From the NCBI GenBank assembly GCA_947072905.1, contig CAMTKF010000020.1, positions 1 to 42,679 of the forward strand: DNA of 42,679 nt. The letters are read 5' to 3'. Source of the stretch: an uncultured Bacteroidales bacterium. Lineage in GTDB: Bacteria; Bacteroidota; Bacteroidia; Bacteroidales; Muribaculaceae. The notes below the pieces were generated by a model. It had not been told where the DNA came from and ran no database searches. It saw only the letters and a program-made list of their open reading frames with translations. This document shows, in pieces, positions 24,411-32,923 of the stretch (the stretch's first letter is position 1; every line of letters begins with the position of its first letter). Made by a program: the position numbers and the translations under genes.

Positions 24411-26243
24411 ATGAAAAACTTACAAAAGATTTTTTTAATCATCACATTTGTTTTTGTGGCATTTGCTGCCACCGCACAGCGGATAGCGGTGCTCTCCGAC
24501 GTGCACATTACTCCCGGCAACGCCTCCGAGCCAAAGCTGCGTCAGGCGGTACGCGAGATAAACTCTGATAATTACGATATGGTAATGATGATCGGCGACT
24601 TGACCAACGAGGGTTCCGACATCGAGCTTGCAAATGTCAAGGCTATACTCGACTCCATCTCACATCCCCTGTACGTCATCCCCGGCAACCACGACTCCAC
24701 CTGGAGTCAGTCGGCCACAGCCACATTCCTCAATCTGTGGGGCAACGACCGCTTTGTAGCCGAGGTAGATTCGCTGATTGTGGTTGCCATAAACTGCGGC
24801 CCATATATGAAGATGGGCGACGGCCACATCAAGACCGAAGACCTCGCATGGTTGCGCTATACCCTGCGCGAGCGCGTGACTCCGGGCAAAAAAGTACTTT
24901 CGGTGAACCACTATCCGCTCAACAGCGACCTCGACAACTTTGCCGAATATGCGGCTACCTTGGCCGAATTTCCCGTGATAGCCCACATCAACGGCCACTA
25001 TCACCGTTTTATTCCCTATACAGCCGGCAATGTAGACGGTGCGCTGCCCGGTGCTATGGTCAGAGCGCTCGACATGCGCAACGGCGACTACGGCTACTCA
25101 ATCATTGATATAGATCCGCAGTGGATTCATATCTACGAAAAGTCCATAGGCAAAAATCCCGTCCCCAAAATCGCATACCCCGTAGCTACTGACTACAAGA
25201 AAATAGAATATACAAAACCGCAGTGGACCTCGCCCGCCGGCTTCGATGTCAAGCAGGTCTGGTCCGACAAGGGCTCGGTGTTCACACGCCTTGCCGTGGA
25301 CGGTAATAATATATACTTCGGCAACTCGCTCGGCGAGATAAAGGCCGTGAGCAAGCGCGACAGCGTCGAGAACTTCGTTTTCAAAACCTCGGCTCCCATA
25401 TTCGCACGTCCGTTGGTGGTGAAGCCCGGCGAAGTTGCATTTCCATGCTCCGACGGCATTATTATATATAATGAGAAAAACGGCAAACTGAAGACCCTTC
25501 CTTCAAAAGAAGGCCCATACGTGGCCGATGGCGTAATGACGCCACGCGGGTGGGTGCAGGGCGGCTATAAGCGCATCGAACTGCGCGACCCCCGCAATTA
25601 CAAAGTGCGTTGGGAGTATGACTCCATTTTCAACTATTGCCAGGCGGCACCGGCAGTCGACGGCGACGACCTCGTGTTCGGAGCCTGGGACACAAACCTC
25701 AGATGCCTGGATTTGAAAACCGGCAAACTGCGCTGGGTATGGAACAACGGCAAAACCAACAATCTGCTCGGCCCGGGCAACGTGGTTCCTGTAATAGCCG
25801 GCGACAAGGTGATCATCGTGGCTCCCGACCGCTACATGACAGCAATTGACCGGGCTACCGGCAAGACTATCTGGCGCGACAATTCGCATCGCTACCGCGA
25901 GGCTCTCGGACACAGCGAGGACGGCAAAACCGTTTATGCCAAGACTATGGACGGTGAACTCGTGGCCGTGGATGCCACAGCCCCTGCCTTCAGCGAACTC
26001 TGGACCCTCGACATGGGCCTTGGCTATGAGCATGCCCCCTGCATAGTTCTCGAAAAAGACGGAGTGGTGTATGCCGGCTCGCGCCGCGGCATTGTCACCG
26101 CCGTAGACCCCGTAGCCCGCAAGGTGCTGTGGCAGCTGCCGCTTGGGGCAGGCGAGGTAAACGGTTTTGATGTTGACCCCACAACCGGCGATATCTATGC
26201 CTCGCTCATCGAAGGTACAATCTTCCGCATCAGCAAAAAATAA
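24411..26243 (+). CDS. Secreted calcineurin-like metallophosphoesterase with PQQ-type beta-propeller
   Basis: A 610-residue protein with a signal peptide ending at about TAQ (23). The phosphoesterase domain (24-250) has the full set of metal-site motifs: D30 and H32 (SDVH), D63 (GDLTNE), N93-H94 (GNHD), H166 (NHYP), and H195/H197 (GHYH). Residues 280-610 form a beta-propeller with repeated units such as VDGNNIYFGNSLGEIKAVSK, VDGDDLVFGAWDTNLRCLDLKTGKLRW and YMTAIDRATGKTIWRD, as in PQQ enzymes and BamB; PQQ binding itself is not implied. It is probably a periplasmic phosphatase or nuclease whose propeller binds a substrate or partner. Its GC content is high compared with the polysaccharide region. 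Confidence 0.9.
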   Translation: MKNLQKIFLIITFVFVAFAATAQRIAVLSDVHITPGNASEPKLRQAVREINSDNYDMVMMIGDLTNEGSDIELANVKAILDSISHPLYVIPGNHDSTWSQSATATFLNLWGNDRFVAEVDSLIVVAINCGPYMKMGDGHIKTEDLAWLRYTLRERVTPGKKVLSVNHYPLNSDLDNFAEYAATLAEFPVIAHINGHYHRFIPYTAGNVDGALPGAMVRALDMRNGDYGYSIIDIDPQWIHIYEKSIGKNPVPKIAYPVATDYKKIEYTKPQWTSPAGFDVKQVWSDKGSVFTRLAVDGNNIYFGNSLGEIKAVSKRDSVENFVFKTSAPIFARPLVVKPGEVAFPCSDGIIIYNEKNGKLKTLPSKEGPYVADGVMTPRGWVQGGYKRIELRDPRNYKVRWEYDSIFNYCQAAPAVDGDDLVFGAWDTNLRCLDLKTGKLRWVWNNGKTNNLLGPGNVVPVIAGDKVIIVAPDRYMTAIDRATGKTIWRDNSHRYREALGHSEDGKTVYAKTMDGELVAVDATAPAFSELWTLDMGLGYEHAPCIVLEKDGVVYAGSRRGIVTAVDPVARKVLWQLPLGAGEVNGFDVDPTTGDIYASLIEGTIFRISKK

Positions 26244-26257
26244 ATCAAATCGTTTCT

Positions 26258-26310
26258 AAAATATCAAAAGCCCGCGGCGAATTTTGAAATGCCGCGGGCT
26301 TTGATATTTT
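26258..26310. terminator. Bidirectional terminator between convergent genes
   Basis: AAAATATCAAAAGCCCGCGGC and GCCGCGGGCTTTGATATTTT form a near-perfect long stem (one unpaired A) around a 12-nt loop, with A-runs on one side and T-runs on the other, so it can work for both the phosphoesterase gene and the ROK kinase gene. Confidence 0.88.
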
Positions 26311-26323
26311 ATTTATTGTATGA

Positions 26324-27325
26324 TTACGGAAGAACGGGAGTGGATGCTCCGGCGGGAACATCAGGTGCCTTGGCTTCCCAGCCTAATGCGCTTGCACCAA
26401 GTACGGCGGCATCGGCTTCCTTAAGTTCTGAAAGAAGCACTTTGGCCTTACCCTTGAAGCAGCCGAGCATGTTCTTTTCCATGGCGTTGCGCAGGGGCTT
26501 GAGCAGGAGCTCGCCGCTCTTGGCAAGACCGCCGAAGAGCACAAAAGCCGAGGGCGATGAGAATACCATCATATCGGCCATAGCTTCGCCGAGAATGGTG
26601 CCTGTATATTCGAAGATGTCTTTTGCGATTTTGTCGCCTTGCATGGCTGCATCGTACACGTCCTTTGAGGTAATCTCGTCGATGGGGATATTGCGGAGCA
26701 AAGAGGGTTCGAGGGGATTTACTTCAAGGAATTCGCGTGCCGAGCGTGCCACACCTGTGGCAGAGCAGTAAGCCTCGAGGCATCCTGTACGTCCGCAGCC
26801 GCACAGACGTCCGTTGTTGCGCTTGACTATCATGTGGCCGAGCTCGCCGGCAAATCCGTCGTGGCCATATACCACCTGACCGTTGATCACGATACCCGAG
26901 CCTACGCCGGTGCCGAGGGTGATCATTATGAAGTCCTTCATGCCGCGGGCTGCGCCGTATGTCATTTCGCCTATAGCGGCGGCATTGGCGTCGTTGGTCA
27001 CTGCTACCGGAATACCGAATTTCTCGCTTACGATTTTGGCCAAAGGCAGCGGGGTGGGCCAGGGCAGGTTAACGCCTTCCTCGATTGTGCCGGTGAAGTA
27101 GTTGGCGTTAGGCGCGCCAATACCTATACCGTGAACTTTGTCTACGGCATCATTAGCCTCGATAAGCTGCATGGCAGCTGTGTGCAATTCTTCAATATAA
27201 GCGTTGAAGTCGCTGTGTTTCCGGGTCTTGATTGAACCGCTTGCAATGACAGCGCCACGAGCATCTACCAAACCAAACACGGTATTGGTGCCACCGATGT
27301 CAATGCCAAGAACGTAAGGTTTCAT
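26324..27325 (-). CDS. ROK-family sugar kinase, probable glucokinase
   Basis: A 333-residue protein of the ROK family. The phosphate-1 loop is DIGGTNT (9-15), the catalytic base is D112 in NDANAAA, and the zinc site is H164 with C175, C177 and C182 (ELGHMIV, CGCGRTGC). LGTGVGSG (137-144) is the second nucleotide loop. Length and motifs fit a glucokinase or N-acetylhexosamine kinase rather than a ROK repressor, since there is no N-terminal helix-turn-helix. It would phosphorylate a hexose with ATP in the cytoplasm. The gene stands alone with its own promoter about 90 nt upstream; substrate choice cannot be read with certainty. Confidence 0.9.
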   Translation of the reverse strand: MKPYVLGIDIGGTNTVFGLVDARGAVIASGSIKTRKHSDFNAYIEELHTAAMQLIEANDAVDKVHGIGIGAPNANYFTGTIEEGVNLPWPTPLPLAKIVSEKFGIPVAVTNDANAAAIGEMTYGAARGMKDFIMITLGTGVGSGIVINGQVVYGHDGFAGELGHMIVKRNNGRLCGCGRTGCLEAYCSATGVARSAREFLEVNPLEPSLLRNIPIDEITSKDVYDAAMQGDKIAKDIFEYTGTILGEAMADMMVFSSPSAFVLFGGLAKSGELLLKPLRNAMEKNMLGCFKGKAKVLLSELKEADAAVLGASALGWEAKAPDVPAGASTPVLP

Positions 27326-27417
27326 TGTCTTTATTGTATTTTTTATATGGTTTTTAGATTTTGTTTAATAATCTCTTGCAATAATGAGGATTTTGACCTC
27401 ACTTTTTTTACTGAAAA

Positions 27418-27451
27418 CAAAGGTAGTAAAATATTTTGGTTCCACTACCTT
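27418..27451 (-). promoter_or_regulatory. -7 box of the ROK kinase gene inside an inverted repeat
   Basis: TACCTTTG (27418-27425) is the -7 box. AAGGTAGT (27420-27427) and ACTACCTT (27444-27451) are perfect 8-bp arms with a 16-bp spacer, one arm covering the -7 box, so a repressor bound there could block the promoter. The leader of about 90 nt holds nothing else of note. Confidence 0.5.
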
Positions 27452-27477
27452 AAAAAATCAAAAAAAGCAGAGCCTTA

Positions 27478-27509
27478 CGTTATCGGTTAAAATCGTTATC
27501 GGTTAAAAT
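27478..27509. repeat. Perfect 16-bp tandem duplication at the prfC stop codon
   Basis: CGTTATCGGTTAAAAT occurs twice head to tail (27478-27493 and 27494-27509). The prfC stop (TAA, 27503-27505) lies in the copy nearer the gene. It looks like a recent slippage or repair duplication; a second stop-containing copy follows the gene harmlessly. Confidence 0.85.
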
Positions 27510-29083
27510 TCGCTTGAGAAATGGAATTTAATCTCGGGGAAGTCGGTCTGTGCCATCTGCAGCACGTAAGAAGAGTCGGCCAGGAATACATCGCGTCCTT
27601 CCTTATCGGTAGCCATAAACTGGTGTTTGCGGCGTTTGAAGTTGGCCACAGCCTCTTCGTTGTCGCTTTCAATCCAGCAGGCCTTGTAGAGCGACAGGGG
27701 TTCCCAGCGGCATTGTGCGCCATACTCATGGAGCAGGCGGTATTGTATTACCTCAAACTGCAGCTGGCCCACGGTACCGATGATTTTGCGGCCGTTGAAC
27801 TGATTGGTGAACAGCTGGGCCACACCTTCGTCCATAAGCTGACGTATGCCCTTTTCGAGCTGTTTGCTCTTCATGGGGTCGGTATTTTCAATGTATTTGA
27901 ACATCTCGGGCGAGAAGCTGGGCAGACCTTTGAAGTGGATTTCCTCACCCGAGGTAAGGGTGTCGCCTATCTTGAAATTGCCGGTATCGGGTATGCCTAC
28001 TATATCGCCGGGCCATGCGGTGTCTACAATGCTCTTTTTCTGAGCCATGAAAGCGGTGGGAGCCGAGAATTTCAGGAATTTGCCGGAGCGTACCTGCTTG
28101 TATGGCTCATTGCGCTCAAACTTGCCTGAACAGATTTTGACGAACGCGATGCACGAGCGGTGGTTGGGATCCATATTGGCATGAATCTTGAACACAAAGC
28201 CCGAGAATGCCTCTTCCTCAGGATTCACTGTGCGTTCCAGGGCATTGACGGGGCGTGGCGAGGGTGCTATCTTCACAAAGCAGTCAAGCAATTCCTTCAC
28301 ACCGAATGTATTGAGAGCCGAGCCGAAGAATACCGGAGCTATCTTGGCTTCGAGATAGTCGTTGACGTCAAATTCGGGATATACGCCCTCGATGAGTTCA
28401 AGATCTTCGCGCAGTTTGGCAGCATCAACCTCGCCCACGGCATTGTCTATGCGCGGGTCGTTCACATCGTCTATTTCCACACGTTCGCTCACCTTCTGCT
28501 TGTCGGGGGTGAACAGGTCGAGTGAATTTTCGTAGATGTTGTACACGCCCTTGAACTTGGCGCCTATGTTGATGGGCCAGCTCAGGGGGCGCACGCCTAT
28601 GTGGAGTTCAGATTCGAGCTCGTCGAGGATGTCAAACGGGTCGCGGCCCTCGCGGTCGAGCTTGTTTACGAAAATTATCACGGGGGTATTGCGCATGCGG
28701 CACACCTCCATGAGCTTGCGGGTCTGCTGTTCCACACCCTTTGCCACATCGACCACGATGATTACAGAATCAACTGCGGTGAGTGTGCGGTATGTGTCTT
28801 CGGCAAAGTCCTGGTGACCCGGAGTGTCGAGAATATTGATTTTATAGTCGCCGTAGTCAAAGCCCATCACAGATGTAGCCACCGAGATACCGCGCTGTTT
28901 TTCGATTTCCATCCAGTCGGATGTGGCGGTTTTCTTGATTTTATTTGATTTTACGGCACCGGCAATGTGAATCGCGCCGCCGAAAAGAAGCAATTTTTCA
29001 GTGAGGGTAGTTTTTCCCGCGTCGGGGTGTGAGATGATGGCAAATGTGCGCCGGCGCGCTATTTCGTCGTTAATCTGGGCCAT
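27503..29083 (-). CDS. prfC: Peptide chain release factor 3
   Basis: A 526-residue translational GTPase of the usual RF3 length. G1 is SHPDAGKT (18-25), with GISVAT in the switch I region, G3 is LDTPGHQDF and G4 is NKLDREG. The domain 2-3 portion includes the [15 protein letters not shown] and [13 protein letters not shown] motifs typical of RF3 rather than EF-G. It recycles RF1/RF2 from the ribosome after peptide release. It starts 15 bp after rmlD and has no promoter of its own, so the two genes form an operon. Confidence 0.96.
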   Translation of the reverse strand: MAQINDEIARRRTFAIISHPDAGKTTLTEKLLLFGGAIHIAGAVKSNKIKKTATSDWMEIEKQRGISVATSVMGFDYGDYKINILDTPGHQDFAEDTYRTLTAVDSVIIVVDVAKGVEQQTRKLMEVCRMRNTPVIIFVNKLDREGRDPFDILDELESELHIGVRPLSWPINIGAKFKGVYNIYENSLDLFTPDKQKVSERVEIDDVNDPRIDNAVGEVDAAKLREDLELIEGVYPEFDVNDYLEAKIAPVFFGSALNTFGVKELLDCFVKIAPSPRPVNALERTVNPEEEAFSGFVFKIHANMDPNHRSCIAFVKICSGKFERNEPYKQVRSGKFLKFSAPTAFMAQKKSIVDTAWPGDIVGIPDTGNFKIGDTLTSGEEIHFKGLPSFSPEMFKYIENTDPMKSKQLEKGIRQLMDEGVAQLFTNQFNGRKIIGTVGQLQFEVIQYRLLHEYGAQCRWEPLSLYKACWIESDNEEAVANFKRRKHQFMATDKEGRDVFLADSSYVLQMAQTDFPEIKFHFSSEF

Positions 29084-29098
29084 TGGCTTTACGGAAAA

Positions 29099-29956
29099 TT
29101 ATTTTAAAATGCGGTTGATGCAATGAACGAGCGACTCCTCCCAGTGGGGGATAGGCGTGGAGTAGGTGGCACGGAAACGGCTCTTGTCGAGTACCGAGTA
29201 GAATGGACGTTGGGCCGGGGTGGGGTAATCGGCCGAGTGGCACGGGCGTATGGGGCAACCTGAGATTCCGGCTATACGCTGTATGGCTACTGCGAAGTCG
29301 TACCACGAGCATACTCCTTCGTTTGAGAAGTTGATGATGCCCGGAGTCCACTGGCGTGCGAATATTATTGTGGCTATGGCCTGGGCAAGGTCGCGGGCGT
29401 ATGTGGGAGTGCCTACCTGGTCGCATACAACCCTGAGCGATGATTCTGTAGAACTCAGTTTTAGAATTGTTTTCACAAAATTCTTGCCGTGGGGCGAGTA
29501 GAGCCATCCGGTGCGGATTATCACCGATTCGGGTGCAAGGCCAAGCAGTGCGGTCTCGCCCTTGCGCTTGGTGGTGCCGTACTGCGATACGGGATTCACC
29601 TTGTCGCTCTCGGTGTACGGACGATACGTACGTCCGTCAAAAACGTAGTCGGTTGAAATGTGTACAATCTTGATTCCCAGCTCATCGGCAGGACGAGCCA
29701 GGTTGGTTATGCCGTCTATATTGACTGAAGCGCACTGAAGCTTCTCTTCCTCGGCGCGGTCTACTGCGGTGTATGCAGCGCAGTTTATAATATGTGTGAA
29801 CTCGCCTGAGCGCAAAAACGCTTCGGTGGCAGCACGGTCGGTGATGTCGAGTTCATCAAGGTCGACATAGGTTGTGATGCCGCTCTGTCGTGCTTCGAGA
29901 ATGTCGTGCAGTTCACGACCAAGCTGACCATTGGTACCGGTTACTAATATCTTCAT
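29099..29956 (-). CDS. rmlD: dTDP-4-dehydrorhamnose reductase
   Basis: A 285-residue extended short-chain dehydrogenase. The NAD(P)-binding loop is GTNGQLG (7-13), the STDYVFDG block (101-108) is the family hallmark, and the catalytic pair is Y126 and K130 in YGTTK. It reduces dTDP-4-dehydro-L-rhamnose to dTDP-L-rhamnose, the last step of rhamnose donor synthesis. RmlA, B and C are not in the window. The polysaccharide operon has no nucleotide-sugar genes, so this enzyme may supply it from a distance. It has a strong promoter and leads the rmlD-prfC pair. Confidence 0.94.
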   Translation of the reverse strand: MKILVTGTNGQLGRELHDILEARQSGITTYVDLDELDITDRAATEAFLRSGEFTHIINCAAYTAVDRAEEEKLQCASVNIDGITNLARPADELGIKIVHISTDYVFDGRTYRPYTESDKVNPVSQYGTTKRKGETALLGLAPESVIIRTGWLYSPHGKNFVKTILKLSSTESSLRVVCDQVGTPTYARDLAQAIATIIFARQWTPGIINFSNEGVCSWYDFAVAIQRIAGISGCPIRPCHSADYPTPAQRPFYSVLDKSRFRATYSTPIPHWEESLVHCINRILK

Positions 29957-29978
29957 AAGGGATTCCTAAATTTGACTG

Positions 29979-30009
29979 CAAAAATACAAAAAATTCATCA
30001 CATAACAAA
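29979..30009 (-). promoter_or_regulatory. Promoter of rmlD-prfC
   Basis: TATTTTTG (29979-29986) with TTTG (30006-30009) exactly 19 nt upstream, a full match to the Bacteroidetes consensus; the leader is about 16 nt. Confidence 0.75.
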
Positions 30010-30016
30010 AAATGAT

Positions 30017-30024
30017 TAACTTTG
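30017..30024 (+). promoter_or_regulatory. -7 box for the MATE transporter gene
   Basis: TAACTTTG followed by C. It overlaps the possible upstream start at 30012, so translation must begin at the later ATG at 30048. It lies only 7 bp from the -33 element of the divergent rmlD promoter, so the two promoters probably compete. Confidence 0.65.
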
Positions 30025-30047
30025 CAGCTGCAAAAAACACTCATCTT

Positions 30048-31406
30048 ATGAATACTGATAAGTCAACCGGAGTTGATATGCTTCATGGCCCCATGGCTAT
30101 GAAAATATTGGTGTTCGCCCTGCCATTGATGGCGAGCGGCATATTACAGCAATCGTTTAATGCGGTGGATGTGGCTGTAATAGGCCGATATTCAAGCTCG
30201 CAGGCTATGGCAGCCGTAGGCAGCAACGGCGTGATAATAAGCATACTTGTGAATCTGTTTTTAGGTATAGCGGTTGGTGCCAACGTGGTGATTGCAAATT
30301 ATATAGGTCAGAAGAATAAAGACGGTGTGCGCCGTGCGGTGGCAACTGTGGGCATTGTGTCCATTATCAGTGGTCTGTTGCTGCTCGGTATCGGTGTATG
30401 TGTGGCAAGGCCTATTCTTGAGATGATGGAAGCTCCGGCCGATGTTATTGACCTGGCCACTGTGTATCTGCGTATCTACTTTCTGGGAATGCCGTTCATG
30501 ATGATATACAATTTCGGGTCGGCCATATTGCGCAGTATAGGCGATACACGCAGCCCCTTCTACTCGCTTGTGGCGGCTACGGCGGTCAATGCGGTGCTCG
30601 ACTGGCTGTTTGTGTCGCAGTTCGGGATGGGAGTTGACGGTGTTTCCATCGCTACGGTTATCGCAAACGCGGTGAACGCAGGCATCCTTGTATGGATATT
30701 GATGCGTCTGCCCGACCCGTATACTTTGAAACTCAGGGAAATGAAGGTGAGTACCCGCGATCTGTCAAAGATGCTCAAGATAGGTATTCCTGCCGGTCTG
30801 CAGGGCATGGTGTTCTCATTTTCAAATATCTTCATACAGACCTCCATCAACCGCTATGGCTCATACGCCATAGCAGGGTCGGCGGCGGCTGTCACCTACG
30901 AGGCTTATTGCTATTACATTGTCACAGCCTTCTGTGCGGCGACAATAGCTTTTACAGGTCAGAACTACGGGGCGTCACAGCCGGCACGTTGCAAGCGTGT
31001 ATTCGGCATATCAATGCTTATGGCTGTGATAGGTGCGGCTATTGCCAACGGTCTGATAGTATGGCAGGCCAAGGCATGTATAAGTGTGTTTACCGACAAT
31101 GAAATGGTGTATCACTATGCCATGGTGCGCATGCACACCGTGCTGTTGTACCAGTGTATAGCCGGTACTTACGAGATAGGCGGAGCATACATGCGTGGTC
31201 TCGGATACTCGATGACTCCGATGCTCCTTACCATATTCGGTACTTGCGTGCTGCGGCTCCTGTGGGTGTTCACAGTGGCGCCGCGCTACAATGACTTCTC
31301 CGTGCTGCTGTCGATATATCCCATTACATGGGCTATAACCGGCATTCTTGTGCTCGGCGCGGCATTCATAGTGCAACGCAAGGCATTCTCGCATCTTCCT
31401 GCTTAA
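30048..31406 (+). CDS. MATE-family multidrug/sodium antiporter
   Basis: A 452-residue protein with 12 membrane segments in two similar halves. The N-terminal ILVFALPLMASGILQQSFNAVDVAVIGRYSS and the matching start of the second half, MLKIGIPAGLQGMVFSFSNIFIQ, are hallmarks of the MATE (NorM/DinF) family. It exports cationic compounds or drugs in exchange for sodium ions or protons. It is followed after 13 bp by the DUF362 gene and then by a P-loop kinase gene, a likely three-gene operon. Substrate unknown. The start at 30048 is set by the promoter position. Confidence 0.92.
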   Translation: MNTDKSTGVDMLHGPMAMKILVFALPLMASGILQQSFNAVDVAVIGRYSSSQAMAAVGSNGVIISILVNLFLGIAVGANVVIANYIGQKNKDGVRRAVATVGIVSIISGLLLLGIGVCVARPILEMMEAPADVIDLATVYLRIYFLGMPFMMIYNFGSAILRSIGDTRSPFYSLVAATAVNAVLDWLFVSQFGMGVDGVSIATVIANAVNAGILVWILMRLPDPYTLKLREMKVSTRDLSKMLKIGIPAGLQGMVFSFSNIFIQTSINRYGSYAIAGSAAAVTYEAYCYYIVTAFCAATIAFTGQNYGASQPARCKRVFGISMLMAVIGAAIANGLIVWQAKACISVFTDNEMVYHYAMVRMHTVLLYQCIAGTYEIGGAYMRGLGYSMTPMLLTIFGTCVLRLLWVFTVAPRYNDFSVLLSIYPITWAITGILVLGAAFIVQRKAFSHLPA

Positions 31407-31419
31407 TAACCTACATATT

Positions 31420-32331
31420 ATGAATACTCAGAAATCTCCTTCAAAAGTCTATTTTTGTGAGCGTATCACCGCCGACAACCTTGTAAAGGTGTATAAGGCT
31501 CTTGGACGCGAGCCCAAGGGACGCGTTGCCATAAAACTCTCTACCGGCGAGGCCGGAAATCCCAATCACCTCAGCGTGGATGTCATTAAGAAATTCGTGC
31601 ATCTTGTCGACGGTACCATAGTGGAATGCAACACCGCTTACGACGGTCGCCGCTGCAATGTATCCGACCACATGCAGACCGCCGCCGAACATGGCTTCAC
31701 TGCCATTGCCGAGGTAGATATTATGGACGGAGAGGGCGACGTAGCACTCCCCGTGCGCAATGGCCGGCATCTCAAGGAAAATTATGTAGGCAAGAATTGG
31801 CTTAATTATGACTTTACCGTCGTCATGTCGCACTTCAAGGGCCATCCTATGGGCGGCTTTGGCGGGGCGCTTAAAAATGTGGCTATCGGTATGGCATCGG
31901 CCGCCGGCAAGGCTTGGATTCACACCGCCGGTAAGTCGCGTACGGTGCCCGTGGATTGGGAAAATGTGCCCCCTCAGAATGATTTTCTCGAGTCTATGGC
32001 CGAGGCCTGCGAATCGGTGTTTGACAAGGCCGGCGACAATATACTGTACATCAGCGTTGCCAATAACCTGTCGGTTGACTGCGACTGTGTGGCCGAGCCG
32101 GAGCCGGTGAAGATGCAGGATATTGGCATACTTGCATCGCTCGACCCCGTGGCTCTCGACAGAGCCTGTGTCGATATGGTGTATAACTCCGCCGATCCGG
32201 GCAAGGTGCATCTTATCGAACGCATAGAGTCGCGCAACGCCACCCATTTGCTTGACTATGCCGAGGAACTGGGCCTTGGTTCACAGGTCTATGAACTGAT
32301 ACACATAGAACCCGTAGCTCCTACAGTCTGA
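31420..32331 (+). CDS. DUF362 domain protein
   Basis: A 303-residue protein of the DUF362 family: AIKLSTGEAGNPNHLS at the start, VVMSHFKGHPMGGFGGALKNVAIG in the centre (conserved His and glycine run) and ILASLDPVALDRACVDMV near the end. Many relatives carry two 4Fe-4S ferredoxin motifs after this domain; here none is present, and the protein ends soon after the domain. A cysteine pair (CDC) lies at about 226-228. The family has no settled biochemical function. It is soluble, lacks a signal peptide, and is co-transcribed with the MATE transporter. Confidence 0.85.
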   Translation: MNTQKSPSKVYFCERITADNLVKVYKALGREPKGRVAIKLSTGEAGNPNHLSVDVIKKFVHLVDGTIVECNTAYDGRRCNVSDHMQTAAEHGFTAIAEVDIMDGEGDVALPVRNGRHLKENYVGKNWLNYDFTVVMSHFKGHPMGGFGGALKNVAIGMASAAGKAWIHTAGKSRTVPVDWENVPPQNDFLESMAEACESVFDKAGDNILYISVANNLSVDCDCVAEPEPVKMQDIGILASLDPVALDRACVDMVYNSADPGKVHLIERIESRNATHLLDYAEELGLGSQVYELIHIEPVAPTV

Positions 32332-32334
32332 CTC

Positions 32335-32862
32335 ATGGATATCGCAGCTTCACTATCCTCATGCCGGATTGTGGTGATGTGCGGTGTGAGCGGCTCGGGT
32401 AAGACCACCTTTGCCCGCACACTCAGTTCGGCCGGCTTCGTTCATCTGTCGCTTGACCGTATGATATGGGATAAGCATGGCGACGCATTTGCCACACTAC
32501 CGTTTGAGCGGCAGAAGCCTGTATTTGAGAGCGTGTTTGACGAGCTTGTCGAAGCGGCCTGCGGTCTGTTGCGCGAAGGCCACAGAGTGGTAGTGGATGC
32601 CACGATGTGCAAGCGGGCCAAGCGCGACCGGCTGCGCCGGGCTGTGGCACCGCTGGGGGTAAAACCGGTGCTGGTGTACATGAACGTACCGCTCGACGTA
32701 TTGAGCCTCAGGCTTGCCGCCCGTGCCGGTTCGGGACCTGACGACCAGATTGTTGACGAGGTGCAACTCGCGCGGTTCTTCTCAAATTTTGAGCGGCCCG
32801 GGGCTGATGAGGAATGTATTGAGATATCAACGGATAACAGAGAGTTTGGAACAAATTTGTAA
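32335..32862 (+). CDS. Small P-loop kinase (AAA/zeta-toxin-like fold)
   Basis: A 175-residue soluble protein with Walker A GVSGSGKT (17-24), an acidic pair in LSLDRM, and VVVDATMCKRAKRDRLRR, the segment that follows the Walker B-like strand in polynucleotide-kinase-type and zeta-toxin-like kinases (the Asp-Ala-Thr is typical). The lid region with arginines (LRLAARAGSG) follows. It probably phosphorylates a nucleotide, sugar or nucleic acid end. It starts 3 bp after the DUF362 stop, so the two genes are co-expressed. The substrate cannot be told. Confidence 0.82.
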   Translation: MDIAASLSSCRIVVMCGVSGSGKTTFARTLSSAGFVHLSLDRMIWDKHGDAFATLPFERQKPVFESVFDELVEAACGLLREGHRVVVDATMCKRAKRDRLRRAVAPLGVKPVLVYMNVPLDVLSLRLAARAGSGPDDQIVDEVQLARFFSNFERPGADEECIEISTDNREFGTNL

Positions 32863-32901
32863 AAACGCGAGTCTGAAGATACCATTTTGATAAAAATGTG
32901 T

Positions 32902-32909
32902 TATCTTTG
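32902..32909 (+). promoter_or_regulatory. -7 box for the AraC-type regulator
   Basis: TATCTTTG. It overlaps a possible GTG start at 32909 and so supports the ATG at 32924 as start, with a leader of under ten bases. Confidence 0.6.
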
Positions 32910-32923
32910 TGGCAAAAACATTC

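Noticed and set aside
27521-28129. 202-codon plus-strand frame opposite prfC
   Set aside because: Shadow of the well-conserved RF3 gene; no recognisable domain.
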